Below, one piece after another: positions 43,462 through 52,009 of a stretch of DNA of 64,000 bases (its first letter is position 1; each line of letters starts with the position of its first letter). A program made the translations under genes and the position numbers. The stretch comes from Paraburkholderia sp. BL25I1N1 (GTDB lineage: Bacteria; Pseudomonadota; Gammaproteobacteria; Burkholderiales; Burkholderiaceae), in assembly GCF_003002025.1 (NCBI RefSeq), contig NZ_PVZB01000008.1, positions 124,001 through 188,000 of the forward strand, read 5' to 3'. The notes beneath the pieces were generated by a model, which was given only the letters and a program-made list of their open reading frames with translations, did not search any database and was not told where the DNA came from.

Positions 43462-45084
43462 ATGTTCAGCAAGATCAAGGTCGCATCCGGCCTGTTGTGT
43501 GTTCTGGCCGCGTTTTGCGTTTTCCAGCTTGTCACGATAGGTTTGGGATTCTGGTCGCTCACGCGTACGCATGACGACGTGGGCGATCTGTCGAACATCG
43601 CCCTGAAGCAGGTGGACGCGGTCAACGAAACGACCCAGCATTTGATGGACGCGCGCATCAACCTCTCGCGCGCCGGGACGCGCATGGTGCGCGGCGGCTC
43701 CGAGCCGGCCGATATCGTGCAGCACGCCCGTGAACAGTTGACGGCCGCCGACCAGTCGTTCGCGGCCTTCATGAGCGCGCCGAAGACCGGCGACGAAAAC
43801 GGCGCCCGCGCCGCCGCGCTCGCCGAGCGCTACAAAAAGCTGCACGACGCGCTCGCGGAACTGGTGCAGTTTCTCGACTCGAACAACATCCAGGCCTTTC
43901 TCGATCAGCCGACGCAGTCGTTCCAGGACGCGTACCTCGGCGAGTTGCATAACTTCGTGCAGTTCGGCAACACGGCAAGCCGCGCATCGCTCGATTCGAT
44001 CGACACGCGCATGGCGACCTTCCGTGCCGTCAGCATCGTGATCCTGCTGGCGCTGGTAGCCGGCACGTTCGCCGTGTACGCGGCGCTGCGGCGCGGCGTG
44101 GTGGCGCCGCTGGAAGAAGCGGGCCGTCACTTCGACCGGATCGCGCACGGCCGTCTCGACCAACCGATCGCCGCACGCGGCACCAATGAAATCGGCCGGC
44201 TGTTCTCGGGCCTTGCAAAAATGCAGGCGAGCGTGGCGCGCACGGTGCAGACCGTGCGCGAATCCGCCGACTCGATCCACCTCGGCGCCGACGAAATCGC
44301 GACTGGCAACGCCGATCTGTCGGCGCGCACCGAAAACCAGGCGGCGTCGCTTGAAGAAACCGCGTCGAGCATGGAGGAACTGACGGCTACCGTGCGCCAG
44401 AACGCCGAGCATGCCCGTGAGGCCAACGCGCTCGCCGAGACCGCGCTGGAGGCGACCTCGCGCGGCAGCGAAGTGGTCAACGAGGTGGTCGACAAGATGC
44501 GCGGCATTGCGCAGAGCTCGGACAAGATCGCCGAGATCATTTCGGTGATCGACGGCATCGCCTTCCAGACCAACATCCTCGCGCTGAATGCGGCCGTCGA
44601 AGCGGCGCGCGCGGGCGAGCAGGGGCGCGGCTTCGCGGTGGTGGCGGGCGAAGTGCGCGGCCTCGCGCAGCGCAGCGCGCAATCGGCGAAGGAAATCAAA
44701 ACGCTGATCAGCGAATCGGTCGCCGAAATTCAGGGCGGTTCGACGCTGGTCGAGCACGCCGGCGCGGCGATGAGCAACGTGTCCGCCTCGATTTCGCGCG
44801 TCACGCAGATGATGGCGGAGATCAGCGCGTCGTCGCTCGAGCAGAGCACCGGCATCGAGCAGGTGAACCAGGCGGTCGTGCAAATGGATGAGATGACGCA
44901 GCAGAACGCGGCGCTCGTCGAAGAGGCTGCAGCGGCGGCGGCTTCGCTGCATCAGCAGACTCAGCAATTGAAACAGGCTGTTTCCGTCTTCGAAATTTCT
45001 GAAACTGTGTTGCGGATGCAACAAATCGACGAAGTGCAAGGGCAATCGGCTGATTTTTGGTTAGCCGGTATGCGCGCAATCTAG
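43462..45084 (+). CDS. Methyl-accepting chemotaxis protein, Tar-like sensor
   Basis: A 540-residue transmembrane chemoreceptor. Membrane helix 1 (about residues 8-30, LLCVLAAFCVFQLVTIGL), a periplasmic four-helix Tar-type ligand domain, and helix 2 (about 190-212, IVILLALVAGTFAVYAAL). A HAMP linker (RRGVVAPLEEAGRHFDRIA) and the cytoplasmic signalling domain follow, with hairpin tip [21 protein letters not shown]. Methylation-type Glu/Gln pairs are in ENQAASLEETASSMEE. No C-terminal NWETF-like pentapeptide. Confidence 0.93.
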   Translation: MFSKIKVASGLLCVLAAFCVFQLVTIGLGFWSLTRTHDDVGDLSNIALKQVDAVNETTQHLMDARINLSRAGTRMVRGGSEPADIVQHAREQLTAADQSFAAFMSAPKTGDENGARAAALAERYKKLHDALAELVQFLDSNNIQAFLDQPTQSFQDAYLGELHNFVQFGNTASRASLDSIDTRMATFRAVSIVILLALVAGTFAVYAALRRGVVAPLEEAGRHFDRIAHGRLDQPIAARGTNEIGRLFSGLAKMQASVARTVQTVRESADSIHLGADEIATGNADLSARTENQAASLEETASSMEELTATVRQNAEHAREANALAETALEATSRGSEVVNEVVDKMRGIAQSSDKIAEIISVIDGIAFQTNILALNAAVEAARAGEQGRGFAVVAGEVRGLAQRSAQSAKEIKTLISESVAEIQGGSTLVEHAGAAMSNVSASISRVTQMMAEISASSLEQSTGIEQVNQAVVQMDEMTQQNAALVEEAAAAAASLHQQTQQLKQAVSVFEISETVLRMQQIDEVQGQSADFWLAGMRAI

Positions 45085-45121
45085 ACCGCGAAAAGGCGCA
45101 AAAAGAAATCGTCAGACAAAG

Positions 45122-45149
45122 AAAATGGCCCGCCGAAGCGGGCCATTTT
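45122..45149. terminator. Bidirectional terminator between chemoreceptor and cold-shock gene
   Basis: AAAATGGCCCGC-CGAA-GCGGGCCATTTT: a perfect 12-bp stem with a tetraloop and A/T ends, between convergent genes. Confidence 0.9.
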
Positions 45150-45196
45150 GCATTAGACGCAAGCGCCTAAGGGTGCCTCAACGTACCTGACGGTAC

Positions 45197-45400
45197 TTAG
45201 GCCGGCTGGATGTTCGCAGCTTGCTTGCCCTTCGGGCCTTGCTTAACTTCAAACGTCACCTTTTGGTTTTCCTGCAGGGACTTGAAGCCGCTGCCTTGAA
45301 CTTCCGAAAAGTGCGCGAACAGGTCTTCGCCGCCGTCGTCCGGCGTGATGAAGCCAAAGCCCTTTGCATCGTTAAACCACTTCACAGTACCTGTTGCCAT
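45197..45400 (-). CDS. cspA: Cold-shock protein, CspA family
   Basis: A 67-residue single OB-fold nucleic-acid chaperone. RNP1 KGFGFITP and RNP2 DLFAHFSEV are intact; N-terminus [12 protein letters not shown] and end QAANIQPA are typical. The ATG at 45400 is used; an upstream extension to 45430 lacks family similarity. The leader upstream is AT-rich, as common for cold-regulated members, but induction cannot be inferred from sequence alone. Confidence 0.95.
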   Translation of the reverse strand: MATGTVKWFNDAKGFGFITPDDGGEDLFAHFSEVQGSGFKSLQENQKVTFEVKQGPKGKQAANIQPA

Positions 45401-45618
45401 TTTTAATCCAGTAAATGTTGTGTGTTGCATTCGCGACCGCTATTTCTCAACACGAGATCGAGCGCGAAGTAGGAGTTGTATCACGTCTTAATGACGGACG
45501 CCAACCAACCAGTATTCGGGTATTCCCCCGCCCCGGTCTTTTTGAGGCCTGGAAAGCAGTTGGAAGGCTGTTCCCGCAGGTAGGGTAAACTGCTCGTATT
45601 ACTCTTCCAGGAAAAACA

Positions 45619-45894
45619 TTGACACATTATTTGCAAGAAGAACTTACCTCGTTCTGGAGTCGTTTGACCCCCTATCTGGCGATATTGGAGTCTAAATCAC
45701 CTCAGGAAGGCACCCTGGACCCGGTCGGCCGTATCACGGTCGACACTGAAGACCGCCAGGCTTTCGCCCTCCACGTCACCGATCAGAAGCCGCACGGCGA
45801 CACCTCGGACACCCCCACCGGGCACAGCGCAACTTATATGCGTTTTAAATCTGCCGACAGCGACTGGAGCCCTTGGCAGCGCGAAGAGTACTGA
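45619..45894 (+). CDS. Small protein, unknown function
   Basis: A 91-residue acidic soluble protein beginning (TTG start) THYLQEELTSFWSRLTPYL, with AGGAAA 6 bases before TTG 45619. Two tryptophan-containing ends (SFWSRL, SDWSPWQREEY) flank a middle reading DPVGRITVDTEDRQAFALHV. No family recognised. A terminator-like hairpin follows the stop. Confidence 0.65.
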   Translation: MTHYLQEELTSFWSRLTPYLAILESKSPQEGTLDPVGRITVDTEDRQAFALHVTDQKPHGDTSDTPTGHSATYMRFKSADSDWSPWQREEY

Positions 45895-45895
45895 T

Positions 45896-45914
45896 CGACC
45901 GGGCGGTCGGCTTT
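45896..45914 (+). terminator. Short terminator after the 91-residue gene
   Basis: CGACC-GGGC-GGTCG followed by GCTTTT, immediately after the stop codon. Confidence 0.55.
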
Positions 45915-45980
45915 TGTGCCCGCGTCCCATCGCGAGATCGCGGCCGGCGTTCAGCCGGCTTCGATCGGTCCGTTCGACGC

Positions 45981-46304
45981 TTAGTTTTTGCGCCCACTGC
46001 GGCGCGTGCGCCCGTAGAAATCATTCGGCTTGCTGCGAACCCAGCGCACGAAGGTGCGTACCGCCTCGTCGCTGAGGAGCGCCTCGACCGTCGAATAGCG
46101 CTGCGCCAGTTCGGCTTCCGTGAACAGCGCGTGGAGCTGGCGGTGGCAAATGCGGTGTAGGGCGGCGACTTCCTTGCCACCTTTTGTTTTCGGCACCCAG
46201 TGATGCAAGTCGCGCTGGCTCGCCGGGATCGGCCGCCCGCAGAGCGGGCAGATTTCGTCCACAGGCGGTGGTCGATACCAAGGTTCAGCAAGTTTCCTGG
46301 CCAT
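45981..46304 (-). CDS. HNH-family endonuclease-like protein
   Basis: A 107-residue protein. A zinc-knuckle-like CPLCGRPIP (residues about 19-27) is followed by the HNH core LHHWVPKTKGGKEVAALHRICHRQLHALF, with paired His, GGK turn and the C-H-x3-H ending. The usual Asn is replaced by Ala/Leu in the middle (EVAALHRIC), which may lower or alter activity. Stand-alone HNH domains of this size are common housekeeping or phage-derived genes; no phage context here. Confidence 0.85.
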   Translation of the reverse strand: MARKLAEPWYRPPPVDEICPLCGRPIPASQRDLHHWVPKTKGGKEVAALHRICHRQLHALFTEAELAQRYSTVEALLSDEAVRTFVRWVRSKPNDFYGRTRRSGRKN

Positions 46305-46367
46305 GGCCTCACCAATGGCTAGCAGAGTCTCTGGCGCTCGACCGTTGTGTGGCCTGGCCGGCGGCGT

Positions 46368-47477
46368 TCACGCCGGCAGCGCCTCATAGGCGGTGGCGAG
46401 GTGATAGGGCGTGGTCGACGGCATGTCGGCGCGGGCCACTTCACCTGCCGGCGTTTTGCATTCGAACCAGCCCTGCGGACGCAGGAACCGTTGCTGGAAC
46501 AGTTCGATTTGCCGGGGCAGCGCGGCGCGCGCCGCCGGTTCGCCATGGCTCGCCAGCGCGCGTAAATATTCGGTTTGGGCCCAGATCCGCTGGGTCGCGT
46601 CTTTGATCCGGCCGGTTTCGTCGAGCGAGGCGTACACGCCGCCGGTTTCCCGATCCACGCCATGTTGTTGCGCGAAGCTGAACGCGCGCGGCATGGTTTC
46701 GGCGAGACCCGAGCCTTCGAACACGGCGCCCGCCTGTTTCACCAGCCAGAACCATTCGAACTGGTGCCCCGGTTCCAGACGGTTGTCGTCCGCGCCGATC
46801 GGCAATTCGGCGATGCAGCCCGTCGGCGCATGCACGAAGCGCTGCGCGACCGCGCCGGCGAGGCGCCGCAGCGCGGCGTCGAAAGCGTTGTCGTGCGTGG
46901 CTTCGCGAGCCGCTAGCCAAGCTTCGGTCAGGTGCATCAAGGGGTTCTGGATCGGCGTGCCCGTCACGCTGGAGAAATCCGCGTTCAGCGCGGCGTTGAA
47001 CAGATCGTCCGCGGCGGCGAAGTTCGACTGGATCAGCGCGGACGTGCGATGCACGATTTCCAGCGCGTCGCGATTGCCGGAGCGCCGCGCATACTCCGCG
47101 CAGGCAAACACCACGAACGCGTGCGTGTACAGGTCCTTGGTGGTGTCGAGCGGTGCGCCTTGCGCATCCACGCTGTAGAACCATCCACCGTCGCGCGTGT
47201 CCTGAAAGGTATGCGTCAACGCTTCGAACAGTACCTGCGCATGGGCTGGGTCGCCTGCTTGCGAGAACACGAACAACTGCCGCGCGCAGGCCATGGCCCG
47301 ATAGCGCTCGGTGGGCAGCGGCTGATGACCTTCGGCGCTGACGGCTTCGTAGGGCAGCTTCAGTGCGGTATTGAAACCCGGGCCGCGCCAGATCGGCAGC
47401 ACCACGCCTGTGAAGTGATCGCGCAGATTGGCGGCGATTGCGAGGGTGGAAGCGGCGGGTGGGTTCATGCTCTGCAT
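46368..47477 (-). CDS. AGE-family sugar epimerase/isomerase
   Basis: A 369-residue (alpha/alpha)6-barrel protein of the N-acylglucosamine 2-epimerase group, which includes mannose isomerases and cellobiose epimerases. Recognisable stretches are YRAMACARQLFVFSQAG, DLYTHAFVVFACAEYAR, NPLMHLTEAWLAA and the active-site EPGHQFEWFWLVK; late histidine in STTPYHLATAYEAL. The ATG at 47477 is preferred over an in-frame TTG at 47483. D-mannose/D-fructose isomerisation is the commonest activity for this length. Confidence 0.85.
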   Translation of the reverse strand: MQSMNPPAASTLAIAANLRDHFTGVVLPIWRGPGFNTALKLPYEAVSAEGHQPLPTERYRAMACARQLFVFSQAGDPAHAQVLFEALTHTFQDTRDGGWFYSVDAQGAPLDTTKDLYTHAFVVFACAEYARRSGNRDALEIVHRTSALIQSNFAAADDLFNAALNADFSSVTGTPIQNPLMHLTEAWLAAREATHDNAFDAALRRLAGAVAQRFVHAPTGCIAELPIGADDNRLEPGHQFEWFWLVKQAGAVFEGSGLAETMPRAFSFAQQHGVDRETGGVYASLDETGRIKDATQRIWAQTEYLRALASHGEPAARAALPRQIELFQQRFLRPQGWFECKTPAGEVARADMPSTTPYHLATAYEALPA

Positions 47478-48007
47478 AGTCAAAATGGGGCGAACAGGGT
47501 ATTTCGAAGCGAAGCGACGGCGGCCATATTTGTTGCTTCCGTGGCCTGAGTTTCAGCGCGGCGCGGGTGCCGGCGAACCTGCCAACGAGCTTGGATGCTA
47601 CCTGTTTTGCAACCCGGCAGCCGCAAAATCAGGATGGCGACCAGTCGTGCGACCCGCCCGCGCGACCCGCCTTGCGACGTGCGGCTTAGCATAAAGCAAA
47701 CGGCTCGCACTGGCACTGCGTCACCGGTGCGGAGACTACTTCAGATAATTACCGCTGAGGAGGGAGAACAATGCTCGGGAATCTGGAACTCATCGCCCGT
47801 CTGATGGTGGCCGCCGCGTGCTTGCGGCAACTGCATGGCGTCAAGCAGTTCCGGCAGGACGACGCGGCTTCCTGAAATCTGAAAATCCTCGCCGAATGGC
47901 TTCGGCGGGCGCGGGCGGCCATGCGACAATGCGCTCTCGAAAAATTCCAACGGCATTGACGAGCGGTGCTCGGCGCCCGCTTTCCGGCGACGACCGCTTT
48001 TTTCTCT
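47478..48007. other. Divergent intergenic region holding a possible gene remnant
   Basis: 530 bp. Apart from the short reading frame at 47771-47875 nothing coding is supported. Confidence 0.4.
47771..47875 (+). pseudogene. Possible MgtC/SapB N-terminal remnant
   Basis: A 34-codon frame preceded by a very strong ribosome binding site (GAGGAGGGAG). It starts MLGNLELIARLMVAA, like the first helix of MgtC-family membrane proteins, then turns into CLRQLHGVKQFRQDDAAS and stops. The remaining ~200 residues of the family are not found downstream. Either a truncated gene or an unrelated small ORF. Confidence 0.4.
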
Positions 48008-49423
48008 ATGGCAGATTCCGTAGCATCCACGCAGTCCCGGCCTCAGCGCGTCGCTTCGAAGAAGCGCCGCCAGGCCACCGTCCCGACCGAAACTGAAAAC
48101 AAGCTGGCGCGCGCCGCGCGCTCGGCACAACGCCTCGCGCAATTGAGCGACGCCTCCCGCGACGACAGCACGCTCGACCTGTTCCCCGATGATCCCACCC
48201 GCGCCACGCTGGAAGCGATGAATATCGATATCCGGCAAGGCACGCTGCATGGTTTCGAATTACCTGATGTGGTGTTGGCAGCGGTCGGTGCGATCGATGG
48301 CGGCGACAACGCGTTGGTGGACGCGCGGGCCGCGCGCCGTGCGCCACGCGCTGCCAAGCCCGACGACCAACCGGTGCCGGTCAACGCGCTGTTGAGCGGG
48401 CTCGAAATCGAGCCTTTAGTGGTGGCGGCTTCTCCCGTCGGCGAACTGGCTTTGGGCGATGCGAAGCCGGCAGCGGACACGGCCGCGTCTGCAGAGGACA
48501 ACTCGACGACACCGGCGCGCGATGCATCGGCGCCGCTTACCCCGGCGATGGCGGCAGCGACCGTGGCGCGCAGCGTGACCGCGCTGCGCCACGCGGCCGA
48601 GCCGGATGCGATGGCTGGTGTGACGGCGGTGTCGACCACTGGCGGTATCAAGTCGACGCAACGGTTCGCGGCGACTTTTGGAAAGGCGGCTTCGGCTTCT
48701 GGTGCGGCATCGGTTTCGCAAGAACAGGCCGCGGTTGCGACCAACGTGACAGGCGCAACGGACGAACCTGGGTCGGCACAACCGGACGCTGCTGCTGAAG
48801 GGTCCAAGCCGGGCGCGGTGCCGAACCCGCATAGGGCGCCGACGGAAGCTGCAATCGCTGCGCCGAACAGCACGGCGTCGGAGACGTCGATGAATTCCTC
48901 AACGTCCGCACAGGCTAACGCGGCGTTCGCCACGCCTTGGCGGGAAGCACGGCGTGCCGAAGCGGCCGCCGCTGCGCTGCGCGCCGCGCCGGAACTCGAT
49001 CGCGCGCGGGCAACCGCATTTGCCGATACCGTCGACGCACTTTATGGCGTGATCGCCGATCAGCGTCACGCCGCGACCGATCATTCGCGGCGCATGAAAT
49101 GGATGCTGTCGATCGTGGTCGGTGCGTTGCTGGTGACGGTCGCGATCGGCATCACGCAAACCGTGCTGCTGATGCGCCTCACGCGTGAAACGAGCGCCCA
49201 GCAGCAGCGCATCGAGCAGATGATGCAGAACCAGCAGGCAGCCATGGCCAGTTTGCTCGACACGCACCTGGCGATGGCGACCGCTGCCGCCACCAATGCC
49301 GCTTCCGATGTGGCTGCGGCAACGCTCACGGCGCCCCAGCAAGCCGCCGCCACGCCGACACATGCGAGGCGCGCAACGCGGGCGCAGCATGGACACAAGC
49401 AGAAAGCGGTTAGCCCGCACTGA
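48008..49423 (+). CDS. Ala-rich single-pass membrane protein, unknown function
   Basis: A 471-residue protein. The N-terminal ~340 residues are hydrophilic and low-complexity (runs rich in Ala, Thr, Asp, Pro), with one more ordered part near residues 38-85 (SRDDSTLDLFPDDPTRATLEAM, DIRQGTLHGFELPD). A short charged helix DALYGVIADQRHAATDHSRRMKW leads into one transmembrane helix (about 375-397, MLSIVVGALLVTVAIGITQTVLL). A Gln/Met-rich coiled coil and a basic tail follow. No family recognised. Possible envelope or polar scaffold protein (speculative). Confidence 0.65.
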   Translation: MADSVASTQSRPQRVASKKRRQATVPTETENKLARAARSAQRLAQLSDASRDDSTLDLFPDDPTRATLEAMNIDIRQGTLHGFELPDVVLAAVGAIDGGDNALVDARAARRAPRAAKPDDQPVPVNALLSGLEIEPLVVAASPVGELALGDAKPAADTAASAEDNSTTPARDASAPLTPAMAAATVARSVTALRHAAEPDAMAGVTAVSTTGGIKSTQRFAATFGKAASASGAASVSQEQAAVATNVTGATDEPGSAQPDAAAEGSKPGAVPNPHRAPTEAAIAAPNSTASETSMNSSTSAQANAAFATPWREARRAEAAAAALRAAPELDRARATAFADTVDALYGVIADQRHAATDHSRRMKWMLSIVVGALLVTVAIGITQTVLLMRLTRETSAQQQRIEQMMQNQQAAMASLLDTHLAMATAAATNAASDVAAATLTAPQQAAATPTHARRATRAQHGHKQKAVSPH

Positions 49424-49910
49424 CACTCCGTAAGCGCCGCGCCGGCGACAAGCCGGTTGCGGTGGTCCACCTTCCTATCCTTGGGCGCTGTCCGTGCCCG
49501 GAACCCGGTTTTCAGCAACGGTCGCCGCGTGAAGTCGCAAGACAATTTGGCGCGGACGCTGCGAGGGCTGATCGTGTCCGTAGAAGGCGCGCACGCTGAC
49601 AAGTCCGGCCAGTCAGCGCCTAGGCGCCATTGACGCGGCCGTAATCACCCCACGCAAGGCCGCGGCGAGTCGAACGTTGGTGCCCAGTAAAAGAGCCGGC
49701 GTCGAATCCGCCGCAGCACTCAGCCCCTTTCGACCCTGGAAATCAAAAACAGGGACGTTGTCATGATGCAACGCAACATGTGAAAAATACGCTGCGACAA
49801 CGCACCACACCGAAAAATTGCTGCATTGCACTAGCTTTTGCCTAGGGAAAACCCTATACTTCTTCTTAAGGGAAAACCCTAGCAAATGCAGTAACTAACC
49901 GGGAGTCGCC
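49424..49910 (+). promoter_or_regulatory. Intergenic region with twin AGGG-AAAA-CCCT palindromes
   Basis: 487 bp with no convincing gene apart from its end. TAGGG-AAAA-CCCTA at 49843-49856 and AGGG-AAAA-CCCTA at 49869-49881 are two inverted repeats with centres 25 bp apart, just before the 52-codon gene at 49911. They look like a tandem operator. A GC hairpin (CCGGC-GACAA-GCCGG) follows the preceding gene near 49445-49460. Confidence 0.6.
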
Positions 49911-50069
49911 ATGAGCTTCATTTTTGCATTGTTCCAAAAGGTCAGCGACCTCTTTGCGTCGCCCCATCTGCCGCTGGATTCGGACTACTCGTACGAAGCG
50001 CGTAGCCGCGAAGCACAGCGCGTCCGTAAAGCACAAGGTACGTTGTTCGGCGTCAAGCTGAGCGACTAA
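49911..50069 (+). CDS. 52-residue small protein (possibly DUF3563-like)
   Basis: Reads MSFIFALFQKVSDLFASPHL, then a Ser/Asp/Tyr-rich SDYSYEARS and a basic helix REAQRVRKAQG, ending VKLSD. GGGAG lies 5 bases before the ATG. The first half is amphipathic with aromatic residues and could associate with the membrane; the arrangement resembles short Burkholderia DUF3563 proteins. Tandem palindromes upstream and a terminator downstream indicate a real, regulated transcript. Confidence 0.65.
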   Translation: MSFIFALFQKVSDLFASPHLPLDSDYSYEARSREAQRVRKAQGTLFGVKLSD

Positions 50070-50513
50070 AAGCAAAGCGGTACCGGCCCTAGCGCGGAGT
50101 AACCGCGTACGGGCGCGCACTTCGGGTGCGCATTGCATCACTGTTGAAGCCACAGTTCGCGAAACGCGTACCGTGGCTTTTTGTTTTTAAGACTCGCTTT
50201 CGTCCTTCAAGGCTTCTCCCGAATATTTCCCGGCCGAAATGAATGTAACGGCGCCTGAAAAGATGGCCGCCGGGTCCGCGTGGCCCAGGCATAGCGCATG
50301 GCTTTGTACGCAGGGCGGGACGGGCAAAATGCGCGTTGGCCATCGGTCCCTTTCTATGAAATGAGCGCTTACAAGTGCTCACGCCTTCATGCGGTTGGCG
50401 CCGCTAAAGTTGGTCTCAAGCGTACGGCGTCTGGTGCGAACCTGAAAATGCAGATTCAGGTCGATCTCGAGCACGGACGCTGGCTTGATACAAAACTTTG
50501 ATGGGAGGTCACT
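50070..50513. other. Intergenic region with hairpins, no gene supported
   Basis: It holds a small hairpin GCGCAC-TTCGG-GTGCGC (50115-50131) and the terminator at 50147-50187. A 67-codon open frame at 50298 lacks a ribosome binding site and family-like features. Confidence 0.4.
50147..50187 (+). terminator. Terminator after the 52-residue gene
   Basis: AAGCCAC pairs with GTGGCTT, with an inner CGCG/CGCG pairing, then TTTTTGTTTTT. Confidence 0.75.
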
Positions 50514-50813
50514 ATGAAAACCTTGAACAAGACATCGCGTTCAATCATCGCAACCTTGCTGGCAGGCGGCGCATTGCTCGCGGCCGGCAGTGCATTCGCT
50601 CAGGAACGCGTGGTTGTCGAAAACGGCCCGGGTCCGGCGGTCTACGGTCAGCCGCACATGATGCCGGTGGGCGTGTCGATCAATATCGGCTGGCACGGCG
50701 ATCGTTATTACGACGGCCATCGCTATTGGGCGCACGACGACTGGATGCGTCACCACCCGCACGAGTACGATCCGCATCACCGCGACGACCATCGTCCGCC
50801 CCCGCGCTACTAA
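50514..50813 (+). CDS. Small exported His/Tyr-rich protein, unknown function
   Basis: A 99-residue protein with a clean signal peptide (IIATLLAGGALLAAGSAFA, cleavage near residue 29). The mature part starts QERVVVENGPGPAVYG and ends in a tail dense in His, Asp, Tyr and Pro (HRYWAHDDWMRHHPHEYD, HHRDDHRPPPRY). Such tails suggest metal binding or wall association. GGGAGG precedes the ATG. A nearly perfect hairpin terminator follows. Confidence 0.8.
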   Translation: MKTLNKTSRSIIATLLAGGALLAAGSAFAQERVVVENGPGPAVYGQPHMMPVGVSINIGWHGDRYYDGHRYWAHDDWMRHHPHEYDPHHRDDHRPPPRY

Positions 50814-50858
50814 TTCGCGCGTGACGGCGCCGCACGATGCGGCGTCGGCCTGAAGTGC

Positions 50859-50895
50859 ACAAAGCCGGTCTTTCCTCGCGGAAGACCGGCTTTGT
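50859..50895. terminator. Long stem-loop terminator between the exported protein and the dehydrogenase
   Basis: ACAAAGCCGGTCTT with CC pairs to GG with AAGACCGGCTTTGT around TCGC, a stem of about 16 bp with one mismatch. T-run short, so efficiency uncertain. Confidence 0.6.
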
Positions 50896-50966
50896 CACGT
50901 TCGGACTTACGAATCGGCTTGCTGCGCTATGCTTGAACGCTTTATCGACGGCAGCAGGAGAGCGGC

Positions 50967-51881
50967 TTGGACAACGCAGTGATCGGCGTAGTGGGTACGG
51001 GGTTGATGGGCGTCGGCATTGCGACGCAAAGCGCGTTGCATGGCCACAGGACGGTCGTTCACGACGTCGATCCGACACGGCTCGCGAGCGTCGCGCCGAA
51101 GGCGGAGGCGGTGCTCGACGAGTTGATCGACGCCGGCCGCATCGACCCGGCGGCCAAACAGGCGGCGCTGGCGCGCATCGAAACGCATGCCGAACTCGAC
51201 GTGATGGCATCGGCGCAATTCGTGATCGAAGCGATTCCCGAAGTCCTCGAACTGAAGCATCGCCTGTATGCGGCGCTGACCCAGTTGCTGGCCGGCGACG
51301 CGATTCTCGCGAGCAACACCAGCGGTTTTCATCCCGATCAACTCGCCGCTCCGTTGCAGGCGAAAGACCGCTTTGTGATCGCGCACTTCTGGAATCCGCC
51401 GCACATGATTCCGCTTGTCGAAGTCGTGCCGGGCACGGCGACCGCGCCCGAAGTGACGCAGCAGACGGCTGCGTTGATGAGTGCGATCGGCATGGAGCCC
51501 GTTGTGCTGGCGAAGGCGATTCCGGGTTTCGTCGGCAACCGGTTGCAGTTCGCGGTGCTGCGCGAGGCGTTGAATATCGTGCGCTCGGGCGCGGCGACGC
51601 CGGACGTGATCGATCGCGTGATGAAGGCGTCGCTGGGTCGCCGCTGGGGAATCGTCGGACCGCTCGAAGGCGCGGACATGGGCGGCCTCGACACCTTCCT
51701 CGACATCGCTTCCCATCTGATGCCGGAACTGGCCAAGGACGAAGACGTGCTCGACCTGTTGCGTGAGCACGTCAAAGCAGGCCGTGTCGGCGTGCGCAGC
51801 GGCGCAGGTTTCCATGACTGGGACGATGCGCATCTGGAGCAGGTGAAGCAAGGGCGCAAGCGTGTGATTAGTCGAGGTTGA
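50967..51881 (+). CDS. 3-hydroxyacyl-CoA dehydrogenase family protein
   Basis: A 304-residue NAD-dependent dehydrogenase. The dinucleotide motif GVVGTGLMGVGIA is at the N-terminus and the catalytic His is in IAHFWNPPHMIPLVEVVPG. The C-terminal dimerisation domain has PGFVGNRLQFAVLREALNIV. The HFWNPPHMIP form and short length favour the carnitine-dehydrogenase/lambda-crystallin-like subgroup over beta-oxidation multienzymes. TTG start with AGGAGA upstream. Confidence 0.87.
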   Translation: MDNAVIGVVGTGLMGVGIATQSALHGHRTVVHDVDPTRLASVAPKAEAVLDELIDAGRIDPAAKQAALARIETHAELDVMASAQFVIEAIPEVLELKHRLYAALTQLLAGDAILASNTSGFHPDQLAAPLQAKDRFVIAHFWNPPHMIPLVEVVPGTATAPEVTQQTAALMSAIGMEPVVLAKAIPGFVGNRLQFAVLREALNIVRSGAATPDVIDRVMKASLGRRWGIVGPLEGADMGGLDTFLDIASHLMPELAKDEDVLDLLREHVKAGRVGVRSGAGFHDWDDAHLEQVKQGRKRVISRG

Positions 51882-52009
51882 TTGACGCGAAAGGGCGAGG
51901 CTTAAAAACGCGGCGTGAAGAGAGGCCTCGCACTCAAGGCCCGCCCAGCAGCCTGCGCCGCTCTGCGGTATAACTGCCGTCTCGCCCCATCCGCAAGGCC
52001 CCATTCTCC

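Noticed and set aside
50298..50501. 67-codon open frame before the exported protein
   Set aside because: No ribosome binding site, no domain, overlaps a leader region; treated as non-coding.
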